DNA of 10,701 nucleotides from an uncultured bacterium (GTDB lineage Bacteria; Actinomycetota; Coriobacteriia; Coriobacteriales; Coriobacteriaceae). The notes beneath the pieces are model-generated. The model had not been told where the DNA came from, made no database searches, and was given only the letters and a program-made list of their open reading frames with translations. The position numbers were made by a program, and so were the translations under genes. Location: positions 1 to 10,701 of the forward strand of contig CAJMNK010000065.1 in the NCBI GenBank assembly GCA_905214905.1, read 5' to 3'. This document shows positions 1-6,749 of the stretch, piece after piece (position 1 is the first letter of the stretch; each line of letters begins with the position of its first letter).

Positions 1-253
1 TGGCCTCCGTCGTGAGCAGGACTGTAGAGCAGGAAACTTCATCCGTGCCCGCCCCACGGGAAACCGGCGGGATAGACCAGTTCAGATGGGGCTTTGATGC
101 ATGGGTGGCCTGTTGGTATGCAAATGGGTATCATACTGTGGTTACTGCATCGACTCTGTGATGCATGTTTGTACGTTCCCGACGGTCGGTTTGCCAGAAG
201 CGCCCCGTCGGTTGTTCCAGACCCGTTTCGAAGAAAGGAAACCACACGAACCT
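1..253 (+). other. Leader region upstream of rnj, no recognisable gene
   Basis: No frame here gives a protein I recognise; the three forward frames are short and of unnatural composition, so the window probably starts downstream of the previous gene. The stretch is rich in small repeats and inverted repeats: GAGCAGGA twice (14-21, 27-34), CCGTG/CACGG (43-47/55-59), CCCGCC/GGCGGG (48-53/66-71), GCCCCA/TGGGGC (51-56/87-92) and TGATGCATG twice (95-103, 159-167). A weak promoter candidate is TTGATG (94-99), a 17-base spacer, then TATGCA (117-122) preceded by TG at 114-115; only the first three bases of its -10 fit consensus, so I do not call it separately. A hairpin at 179-211 lies just before the rnj ribosome binding site. 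The region may hold a terminator or structured RNA from the upstream unit and the rnj 5' UTR. I match it to no named RNA family. Confidence 0.5.
179..211 (+). promoter_or_regulatory. Possible 5' UTR hairpin before rnj
   Basis: CCGACGG (179-185) is perfectly complementary to CCGTCGG (205-211), giving a 7-bp GC-rich stem with a 19-base loop. The 3' arm ends 21 bases before the GAAAGGA ribosome binding site of rnj. No T-run follows (TTGTTCCAGA), so it does not look like an intrinsic terminator. It could be an mRNA stability or translation control element. CCGAC/GTCGG at 179-183/185-189 is a competing pairing with a loop too small to fold as RNA, but it could be a protein-binding palindrome in DNA. 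Function is inferred from pairing only. Confidence 0.3.
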
Positions 254-1924
254 ATGGCAGCTAAAAAATCATCTCCCTTGAAGATCATTCCGCTCGGCGG
301 CCTTGACGGCATCGGCAAGAACATGACGGTCTTCGAGTGCGGCGACGATATGGTGCTCGTCGATGCTGGCCTCATGTTCCCCGACGACTCGCAGCCCGGT
401 ATCGACCTGGTACTCCCGGATTACACCTACGTTCTTGAGAACGAGGAAAAGCTCCGCGGCATCATCGTCACTCACGGTCACGAGGACCACACCGGTTCGC
501 TTCCGTACCTGCTGCAGGACCTCAACAACAAGGTGCCCATCTTCTCGAGCAAGCTGACGCTCGGCTTTATCGAGGGCAAGCTTTCCGAGTTCCGCATTCG
601 CGCGCCCAAGTTCCGTGAGGTCAAGGGCGGAAGCCACGTCAACCTCGGTGGCATCTCGCTCGATTTCTTCTCCATGACGCACTCCATTCCGGGTGCTTTG
701 GGCGTGTTCATTCGCACCAATCAGGGCACCGTTATGCACACGGGCGACTTTAAGCTCGACCAGACGCCCATCGACGGCGTCACGCCCGACTATGCCGCCA
801 TCAGCCGCTTTGCCAAGCAGGGCATCGACCTGCTTCTTTCCGACTCCACCAACGCCACGGTTCCGGGCTTTACCAAGTCTGAGGCTGAGGTCGGTCCCAA
901 CCTGCTGCACGCCATCAAGAACGCTCCGGGCCGCGTGTTCGTTGCGTCGTTCTCGAGCCATATCCATCGCCTGCAGCTGATCTGCGACGCCGCCCGCAAG
1001 TGTGGCCGCAAGGTCGTCGTGACCGGACGTTCCATGCTTACCAACACCCGTGTGGCGCGCGAGCTGGGCTACCTCAACATCGACGATGCCGATATCCTCG
1101 ATGCCTTCGATATCGATAACCTACCCGATGACAAGATCGTCGTCATGTGCACCGGTTCGCAGGGCGAGCCTCTGTCGGCCCTTTCGCGCATGGCCAACGG
1201 CGAGCACAAGACGCTCTCCATCCATGAGGGCGATACCGTCATCCTCTCGGCAACGCCGGTCCCCGGTAACGAGAAGGCCGTTCAGCAGGTCGTTAACAGC
1301 CTTGCCAAGCTTGGCTGCGACGTGTGGGATAAGAACCGCGCCCTCGTCCACGTCTCGGGTCACGGTAGCCAGGAGGAGCTCAAGCTCCTGATGGCCATGG
1401 CCAAGCCCACCTACTTTATGCCGGTCCACGGCGAGGCCGTGCATCTGCGCGCCCATGCTCAACTTGCACGCAAGATGGGCCTCAAGGACGATCACATCTT
1501 TATCCTCGACAATGGTGACATGCTCGAGATGCGCGGCGGTATCGTCAAACGCGGTGCGCCCGTCGAGTCCGGCGTCGTCTATGTCGACGGTCTGCGCATC
1601 GGCGATACCGACCCCATTGTCCTGCGCGATCGCCAAAAGCTCGCCAACGACGGTATGGTCACGGCTGTTGCCATCGTCTCGCTCAAGCATAAGAAGATCG
1701 AGGCTATCGAGTTCTCGGGCCGCGGCGTTTCGTTTGCCATCGACGACCAGTTCTCCGAGGATGCCTCCGCAGCCATCATGAAGACGATCGAGAAGGGCAA
1801 GTTTAGCTTTACCAGCAGCGGCTCCGATGCCATTCGCAAAGCCGTGCGCGATTCTCTCTCCAACTTTATCTGGAGCCGTACGCGCACCCGTCCGATGATC
1901 ATCCCGGTCGTCATGGAGGTTTAG
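254..1924 (+). CDS. rnj: Ribonuclease J (metallo-beta-lactamase/beta-CASP RNase)
   Basis: RNase J is a cytoplasmic zinc-dependent exo/endoribonuclease acting in mRNA decay and rRNA/5' end maturation. The 556-residue product has the usual family length (about 550). Visible motifs: the metal-binding HGHEDH at residues 74-79, the histidine of HSIPGALG at 143, HTGDFK at 162-167, then the beta-CASP region with DSTN (197-200), SFSSHIHR (232-239), TGSQGEP (300-306) and HVSGHGSQEE (366-375), and the last metal-ligand motif PVHGE (390-394). A C-terminal domain of about 110 residues follows. I chose ATG 254 because the conserved N-terminus starts there (MAAKKSSPLKIIPLGG) and GAAAGGA lies at 233-239, 14 bases upstream. 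The frame is open back to 101, but those 51 codons are Cys-rich, unlike RNase J, and lack a ribosome binding site. It is the first gene of the cluster; its last codons supply the ftsK ribosome binding site. Paralogues J1 and J2 cannot be told apart here. Confidence 0.96.
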   Translation: MAAKKSSPLKIIPLGGLDGIGKNMTVFECGDDMVLVDAGLMFPDDSQPGIDLVLPDYTYVLENEEKLRGIIVTHGHEDHTGSLPYLLQDLNNKVPIFSSKLTLGFIEGKLSEFRIRAPKFREVKGGSHVNLGGISLDFFSMTHSIPGALGVFIRTNQGTVMHTGDFKLDQTPIDGVTPDYAAISRFAKQGIDLLLSDSTNATVPGFTKSEAEVGPNLLHAIKNAPGRVFVASFSSHIHRLQLICDAARKCGRKVVVTGRSMLTNTRVARELGYLNIDDADILDAFDIDNLPDDKIVVMCTGSQGEPLSALSRMANGEHKTLSIHEGDTVILSATPVPGNEKAVQQVVNSLAKLGCDVWDKNRALVHVSGHGSQEELKLLMAMAKPTYFMPVHGEAVHLRAHAQLARKMGLKDDHIFILDNGDMLEMRGGIVKRGAPVESGVVYVDGLRIGDTDPIVLRDRQKLANDGMVTAVAIVSLKHKKIEAIEFSGRGVSFAIDDQFSEDASAAIMKTIEKGKFSFTSSGSDAIRKAVRDSLSNFIWSRTRTRPMIIPVVMEV

Positions 1925-1928
1925 TTTG
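1915..1928 (+). promoter_or_regulatory. Ribosome binding site fixing the TTG start of ftsK
   Basis: GGAGG at 1915-1919 is embedded in the final codons of rnj (ATG GAG GTT TAG) and lies 6 bases before TTG at 1926. This supports a non-ATG start and coupling of ftsK translation to rnj. Confidence 0.75.
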
Positions 1929-4703
1929 GCGCGCGGATCTGCACAAAACGCCAAAGGCAATAAAGCCAACAGCCAACCGGCATCTGCTAAGGGTGCCGGT
2001 TCCCATCTTCGTGCCAATAAGGGCCACGAGTCCGAGTTCGATGAGTTCGAACCCCTGGTCGAGCCTTCGGCCAATCGCGATATCGCCGGCGTTATCATTG
2101 CCGTTTTGGCGATTGCGTCCTTCATTGCCGTGATTTCTCCGGCAACGGCACCCGTGACAGCTGCGGTTGCCGGTTTCTACCACCTTGGCTTTGGCCTGGG
2201 CGCCTACGTGCTGCCGATCGTCATCTTGCTGTTTGCCGCCACGCTCTTTTTGGGTGAGGACTCGCCGCTCAACATTCGCTCGGTCGCGGGTGGTGCCGTG
2301 GTCTTTGTGGCCATTGTTTCTATACTGTCGCTGATGGTGCCGGGCACGGGCGATTCGTGCGACCTCATGTTTTCGCCGCAGAACCTTTCCGCCTCGGGCG
2401 GCTACATTGGCGCCTTTATCGCAAGTGCCTTGCAAAACGCCCTGGGTAAACCTATCGCTATGGTTGTCTTGCTGGGCCTTGTCATCGTTGGCCTGGTCAT
2501 CATCGGCTTTTCGGTGGGTGGCGTTTTGCGCTCTGCTCGCGATCACGCTGCTGATTTTGCCGAGCGCCGTCGTGCCGATGTCAACGCAAGCCCGTGGGGC
2601 GACGAAGAGGCCCTGTCGGTACCCGGTGCCGCGCATCCGCACCTGAGCATCCTGCGCCAGAAGGGGACTGACGCCGCGGTGACCACGGTCATGGGTGGCG
2701 ATGCCGACCCGGTCTTGGATGACGACGAGGACGATGATCCGTTTGTCGACGTGTCTGAGGCCGTGGAGGCCGAGCGCGCCAAGACCACGCTGCTGCCGCG
2801 CCGCCATGCCAAGAAGGGCAAGGCCGCGCCCAAGCTCAACACGAGCGAGCCCGACCCGTCTTGGTCTGATAGCGAAATCGAGCTCACCGAGGGCGATGAC
2901 GATGACGTCGAGGCTCCGCTCGAGACCGCCAAGACCACCTTGCTGCCGCGTCGCCGCGCCAACGCAGGACAGGTCACCGGACAGTTTTCGATGGAAGACG
3001 ACCCGGACAAGGCTGACGAGTCAGAGCCGCCGTTTGCCGTGAATCCCGTTTCGGCAGCTCCGCAGATACCTGACTTTCTAAAGCATCCCAAGGTTTCCGA
3101 TGCTTCCTCCTCTACGGCTTCCGCTGCTCCTGTTGCAGCCGGTGATGGGGGAGCGGACGGTACCACTGCCGGTGTCGAGGGCGAACAAGAGGACGGCCTC
3201 AAGCTCCCGCCGCTCGAAATCCTGCATGCCAACCCGCAGTCGGCGTCCTCCGCGTCTTCTGACAAGGAGCTGGAACAGACTGCCGAGTCGCTGCAGTCCA
3301 CCTTGCTTGAGTTTGGCCGTAGCGCCCGCGTCGTCGGCTGGATTGCCGGCCCCACGGTCACGACCTTTAAGCTGCAGCCCGGTGAGGGCGAGCGCGTGAG
3401 TAAGATCTCGAGCCTCGAGGACGATATCGCGCTTTCACTTGCCGCCCAGTCGGTGCGCATTTTTGCGCCGATTCCCGGCACCTCGCTCGTTGGTATCGAG
3501 ATTCCCAATCGCAAGCGTCAGAACGTCAACCTGGGCGACGTGCTTCCCTATGTGAAGGGCGGTCCGCTCGAGCTTGCCATCGGTCGCGATGCCGAGGGCA
3601 CGCCGGTTGTCGCCGACCTCGCCAAGATGCCCCATCTGCTGATCGCCGGCACCACCGGTTCGGGTAAGTCGGTCATGATCAACTCCATCATCACGACCTT
3701 GCTCATGCGCGCCCTTCCCGAGGACGTTCGCCTTATCATGGTCGACCCCAAGCGCGTCGAGCTTGCGGGCTATAACGGCCTGCCGCATCTCTATGTGCCC
3801 GTGGTGACCGAGCCCAAGCAGGCTGCCAGTGCGCTGCAGTGGGCCGTGTCCGAGATGGAGCGTCGCCTGAAGGTCTTCGAGCGCCTCAACGTTCGCAAGA
3901 TTTCGACCTATAACGAAAAGCAGGCCGCCGGCGAGTTTGAGCATTACGATAACCCGCCGCAAAAGATGCCCTATCTGGTCATCATCATCGACGAGCTTTC
4001 GGACCTGATGATGGTAGCCGGCAAGGATGTCGAGGCCTCGATCGTCCGTATCGCCCAGCTGGGCCGTGCCGCTGGTATTCACCTTATCGTGGCTACGCAG
4101 CGCCCCAGCTCCAACGTGGTGACGGGCCTTATTAAGGCCAACATCACCAATCGTATTGCCTTTAACGTGGCTACGGGCATCGATTCCCGCGTCATTATCG
4201 ACCAGATGGGCGCCGAAAAGCTTACTGGTTTGGGCGACATGCTGTTCTCAAAAGTCGACTGGGGCAAGCCCCGCCGTATCCAGGGCTGCTTTGTCTCGGA
4301 CGACGAGATCAACGAGATCGTCGAGTTCGTTAAGTCGCAAAGCGAGCCCGACTACCATGAGGAGATTCTCTCTGCCGTGACGCCCGCTTCCATGTCCATG
4401 GCTGGTGGCGGCGTTGTTCGTACGGGCGTTGCCGAGCCGCAAGATGACGACCCGCTTATCTGGGAGGCCGCCCATATTGTGGTGGAATCGCAGCTGGGCT
4501 CCACATCTGGGCTGCAACGCCGCCTCAAGGTTGGCTATGCGCGCGCCGGGCGTATTATGGACATGCTGGAAGAAAAGGGTGTCGTCGGTCCGCCCGATGG
4601 TTCCAAGCCGCGCGAGGTCCTGCTGGACGAGGAGGGGCTCGCCGCGTTGGAGTCTGTTGACGCCGAGATGGCACGTGAAGATCGTGAGTTTGGAGGATTC
4701 TGA
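1926..4703 (+). CDS. ftsK: DNA translocase FtsK/SpoIIIE family
   Basis: A hexameric ATP-driven DNA pump anchored at the division septum that clears and segregates chromosome ends. The 925-residue product has a basic/polar N-terminus (1-50), about four membrane segments (near 52-72, 86-108, 117-138 and 176-200), a long charged disordered linker (about 205-430), and the motor: Walker A GTTGSGKS (575-582), Walker B LVIIIDE (684-690), and ATQRPSSNVVTG (723-734). The last 80 or so residues form a winged-helix gamma domain (QLGSTSGLQRRLKVGYARAG region) of the kind that reads KOPS/SRS-type orientation sequences. The start is TTG 1926: GGAGG at 1915-1919, inside the last rnj codons, is 6 bases upstream, and the next in-frame ATG would remove three of the four membrane segments. 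One base separates it from rnj and it overlaps rodZ by one base, so translation is probably coupled. The linker has a duplicated AKTTLLPRR motif (285-293, 335-343), each beside an acidic cluster. Confidence 0.96.
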   Translation: MARGSAQNAKGNKANSQPASAKGAGSHLRANKGHESEFDEFEPLVEPSANRDIAGVIIAVLAIASFIAVISPATAPVTAAVAGFYHLGFGLGAYVLPIVILLFAATLFLGEDSPLNIRSVAGGAVVFVAIVSILSLMVPGTGDSCDLMFSPQNLSASGGYIGAFIASALQNALGKPIAMVVLLGLVIVGLVIIGFSVGGVLRSARDHAADFAERRRADVNASPWGDEEALSVPGAAHPHLSILRQKGTDAAVTTVMGGDADPVLDDDEDDDPFVDVSEAVEAERAKTTLLPRRHAKKGKAAPKLNTSEPDPSWSDSEIELTEGDDDDVEAPLETAKTTLLPRRRANAGQVTGQFSMEDDPDKADESEPPFAVNPVSAAPQIPDFLKHPKVSDASSSTASAAPVAAGDGGADGTTAGVEGEQEDGLKLPPLEILHANPQSASSASSDKELEQTAESLQSTLLEFGRSARVVGWIAGPTVTTFKLQPGEGERVSKISSLEDDIALSLAAQSVRIFAPIPGTSLVGIEIPNRKRQNVNLGDVLPYVKGGPLELAIGRDAEGTPVVADLAKMPHLLIAGTTGSGKSVMINSIITTLLMRALPEDVRLIMVDPKRVELAGYNGLPHLYVPVVTEPKQAASALQWAVSEMERRLKVFERLNVRKISTYNEKQAAGEFEHYDNPPQKMPYLVIIIDELSDLMMVAGKDVEASIVRIAQLGRAAGIHLIVATQRPSSNVVTGLIKANITNRIAFNVATGIDSRVIIDQMGAEKLTGLGDMLFSKVDWGKPRRIQGCFVSDDEINEIVEFVKSQSEPDYHEEILSAVTPASMSMAGGGVVRTGVAEPQDDDPLIWEAAHIVVESQLGSTSGLQRRLKVGYARAGRIMDMLEEKGVVGPPDGSKPREVLLDEEGLAALESVDAEMAREDREFGGF
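2778..2960 (+). repeat. Duplicated AKTTLLPRR-encoding segment in the ftsK linker
   Basis: Two copies, 2778-2804 and 2928-2954, encode the same nine residues AKTTLLPRR at exactly 150 bases (50 codons) spacing. The DNA copies differ only at third positions within the shared codons, so the protein motif looks conserved while the DNA has drifted. Each copy follows an acidic stretch (DDDEDDD at residues 265-271; DDDD at 324-327) and is followed by basic residues. Role unknown; a protein-, lipid- or DNA-contact motif in the disordered linker is possible. Confidence 0.7.
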
Positions 4704-6199
4704 TGGCTGCACGCTTTGGTGACATGCTGCTCGAGCAGCGTCGCCGGATGGGCCTTTCCATCCAGCAGGTCGCCAACACCATCAAAATCAGGCCGCAGAT
4801 CATCGAGTTTTTCGAGACCGGTAACTTTGCATCGATGCCTCCGCGCGGCTATGCGCAGGGCATGATTTCGAGCTACGCTCGCTTTTTGGGGCTTAACCCG
4901 CGCGAGGTCGTCAACGCTTATTTTGATGACCTCATGGCATATGAACGCGAGACCTCGCAGCAGGGCGGTCGTTTTCAGGATGCTGCCGGCTACGTTAACT
5001 CGCGCTCGTCCGTCGATAACGGACGCTTTCTGATGGTTCAGGGTGGTCGCTCGACGCGGTACGGCCAGCGCCCTCCGCAGGCGGGCTATATCACCGAGAC
5101 GGGCTCCAGCGAGGAGATTCGTTCTCAGCGAGATCGCTTTCGCAGTACGCCCATGCCGGATGATCGTGCGCTTCCCGCCGCTCGCGGGTTGAGTCGCGAT
5201 CCCCGCGCCGGTTACGGCGACGGTGGCTACTCCGGTCGTGGTTATCGCGGAGTTTCAGCCGGGCGTTCCCACGGTGGATATGCCGACGCCGATACCACAC
5301 AGGTGACGCCGCGCCTCCGTTCGCAATCGCAGCCTTACGCGCAGCGCTCTTCGGCGCCTCGCTCTGACCAGCGTGGCTATCAGAACCGTGGTGAGCTTGC
5401 GCCGCGTTCGGGCCAGCGTGGCTCGCAGCGCCAGGGCGGCTATCGTGGTCGTCCCGATAGCGGTCGCGGTCGTATGCCGCAGGGGAATGGCCGTGGCGGC
5501 TCCAATCGCGGACGCGGCGGTGGACGTGCTCCTCAGAACAATGGACTCGATCCGCGCATCATCTACGCCGGCATCGGTGCCGTGGCACTTTTGCTGATTC
5601 TGCTCATCGTGGTCCTCCTGCGTGGCTGCGGCTCTTCTGCACCCGAGTCGACGCCCGAGACGCCCGCGGCCACCAAGACGACGACCAAGAAGTCTTCCAA
5701 GAAGACCGAATCCGTTGACGAGGATGAAGGCACCGACGATGCGACGGATTCTGCCGATTCCGATGCCGCCAAGGCGACGGTAAAACAGGAAGAGGACGAG
5801 GTCATCAAGGTCAAGGTTTCCGTTGCCAAGGGCAAGACCGCCTGGATTGAGGTCAAGGTCGACGGTAAATCGGTCTACGGCGCCCAGGCGACCGGTCCCT
5901 TTGAGCAGGAGTACACGCCTGAGTCCTCGATCGAGATCACCACGTCCAAGCCCTCCGATGTCACGGTTACCAAGAACGGTGAAAAGGTTCGCTATGACAC
6001 CAAGACATCGGGCGTGGCGCGCGTGACCATTACCGTTCCCAAGAAGGAGAACACAGACTCCAAGGACGGCGAGGGTACCGACGGCACCGACGCCCAGTCT
6101 ACCGACGGCGCCGATGCCCAGTTTGCCGACGGCACCGACACGGCATCCGACGGCCAGGCAGCAAACGATTCAGATGACAATTCGTACGACAGCTACTAA
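4703..6199 (+). CDS. rodZ: RodZ-like membrane protein with N-terminal HTH
   Basis: RodZ proteins are bitopic membrane proteins that link the MreB cytoskeleton to wall synthesis. The 498-residue product has a RodZ/HTH_25-type helix-turn-helix domain at 1-80 (FGDMLLEQRRRMGLSIQQVA, then IKIRPQIIEFFETG and the RGYAQGMISSYARFLGL region). A long low-complexity cytoplasmic region rich in Arg, Gly, Gln, Ser and Tyr follows (about 85-280, densest at 165-275), then one membrane segment (286-306), a Thr/Lys then Asp/Glu-rich stalk (310-367), an extracytoplasmic beta-rich domain like the RodZ C-terminal DUF4115 (about 368-448), and an acidic repeat tail. ATG 4703 overlaps the ftsK stop (TGATG), with GGAGG at 4692-4696. 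E. coli RodZ is about 337 residues; the surplus is mostly the Arg/Gly-rich region and tail. Whether this organism has MreB cannot be seen here. RodZ by architecture is secure; the exact role is inferred. Confidence 0.88.
   Translation: MAARFGDMLLEQRRRMGLSIQQVANTIKIRPQIIEFFETGNFASMPPRGYAQGMISSYARFLGLNPREVVNAYFDDLMAYERETSQQGGRFQDAAGYVNSRSSVDNGRFLMVQGGRSTRYGQRPPQAGYITETGSSEEIRSQRDRFRSTPMPDDRALPAARGLSRDPRAGYGDGGYSGRGYRGVSAGRSHGGYADADTTQVTPRLRSQSQPYAQRSSAPRSDQRGYQNRGELAPRSGQRGSQRQGGYRGRPDSGRGRMPQGNGRGGSNRGRGGGRAPQNNGLDPRIIYAGIGAVALLLILLIVVLLRGCGSSAPESTPETPAATKTTTKKSSKKTESVDEDEGTDDATDSADSDAAKATVKQEEDEVIKVKVSVAKGKTAWIEVKVDGKSVYGAQATGPFEQEYTPESSIEITTSKPSDVTVTKNGEKVRYDTKTSGVARVTITVPKKENTDSKDGEGTDGTDAQSTDGADAQFADGTDTASDGQAANDSDDNSYDSY
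5188..5528 (+). other. RGG/YRG-rich low-complexity segment within rodZ
   Basis: Residues about 163-275 of the RodZ-like protein consist largely of Arg, Gly, Ser, Gln and Tyr, with repeated GYRG, GGYRGR, QRGSQR and GRGG elements and few acidic or aliphatic residues. It lies between the HTH and the membrane segment and so should face the cytoplasm. Such composition is typical of disordered RNA-binding or condensate-forming regions in other proteins; that role here is inference. Confidence 0.7.
6077..6145 (+). repeat. 24-base tandem repeat encoding the acidic RodZ tail
   Basis: Units at 6077-6100 and 6101-6124 encode TDGTDAQS and TDGADAQF; a shortened third unit at 6125-6145 encodes ADGTDTA, and SDGQ follows. 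The tail is extracytoplasmic in the predicted topology, very acidic and probably disordered. In-frame repeats of this kind tend to change copy number between strains. Confidence 0.7.
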
Positions 6200-6225
6200 G
6201 GCTCCCCGTACCGAAAGGAAGAACC

Positions 6226-6723
6226 ATGGCTAAAGATTCCAGCTTCGACGTTGTGTCCGAAGTCAATATGCAGGAGGTCGATAACGCCTTCCAGCAGACC
6301 GCTCGCGAGATCTCTCAGCGCTATGACCTCAAGGACTCCGGCGCCACTATCGAGTTTTCGAAGGGCGACAAGCTCTTTACAATCAATGCCCCGGCCGACT
6401 TTGTCTCCAAGCAGATCATCGACGTGCTGAGCTCTAAGCTCATCAAGCGCGGCATCGACCTCAAGGCTGTCTCCTGGGACGCGCCGCAGGCGGCTTCTGG
6501 CGGTACCGTGCGCGTGCTCGGCCATATCGTCGAAGGCATCGACCAAGCGACCGCCAAGAAGATTAATAAGGACATCAAGGATCAAAAGCTCAAGGTCAAG
6601 GTGACCATCGAGGCCGATAAGCTGCGCGTTTCCTCGGCCTCTAAGGACGCGCTTCAGACGGTGATCCAGTTCCTGCGCGACCAGGACTACGGCCAGCCGC
6701 TGCAGTTTACCAACTACCGCTAA
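6226..6723 (+). CDS. yajQ: YajQ family nucleotide-binding protein (UPF0234/DUF520)
   Basis: The 165-residue product has the standard YajQ length and matches the family throughout: the start SSFDVVSEVNMQEVDNA, the REISQRYDLKDS block, the region around KLIKRGIDLKAV, and the C-terminal QFLRDQDYGQPLQFTNYR. YajQ has two ferredoxin-like folds. Family members have been reported as cyclic di-GMP-responsive regulators in Xanthomonas and as nucleic-acid or nucleotide binders elsewhere; the role in actinobacteria is not established. Start ATG 6226 has GAAAGGA at 6213-6219, 6 bases upstream. The gap to rodZ is 26 bases and contains no visible promoter or terminator, so it is probably co-transcribed. Family assignment is firm; ligand and function are open. 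Confidence 0.95.
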   Translation: MAKDSSFDVVSEVNMQEVDNAFQQTAREISQRYDLKDSGATIEFSKGDKLFTINAPADFVSKQIIDVLSSKLIKRGIDLKAVSWDAPQAASGGTVRVLGHIVEGIDQATAKKINKDIKDQKLKVKVTIEADKLRVSSASKDALQTVIQFLRDQDYGQPLQFTNYR

Positions 6724-6749
6724 TTTACTCGAAAGGACCGCTCTCCAAC

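Noticed and set aside
1..96. End of an upstream coding gene
   Set aside because: One frame is open to a TGA at about 97 and another to about 160, but the peptides are Arg-rich or otherwise unnatural and match no family; it cannot be decided without the flank.
101..253. Upstream extension of the rnj reading frame by 51 codons
   Set aside because: No ribosome binding site precedes ATG 101, the extra peptide is Cys-rich and unlike RNase J, and the family N-terminus starts at ATG 254.
1121..2807. Reverse-strand open frames of about 334 and 298 codons opposite rnj and ftsK
   Set aside because: Both are antisense to conserved coding regions, overlap each other, have biased composition and show no family motif.
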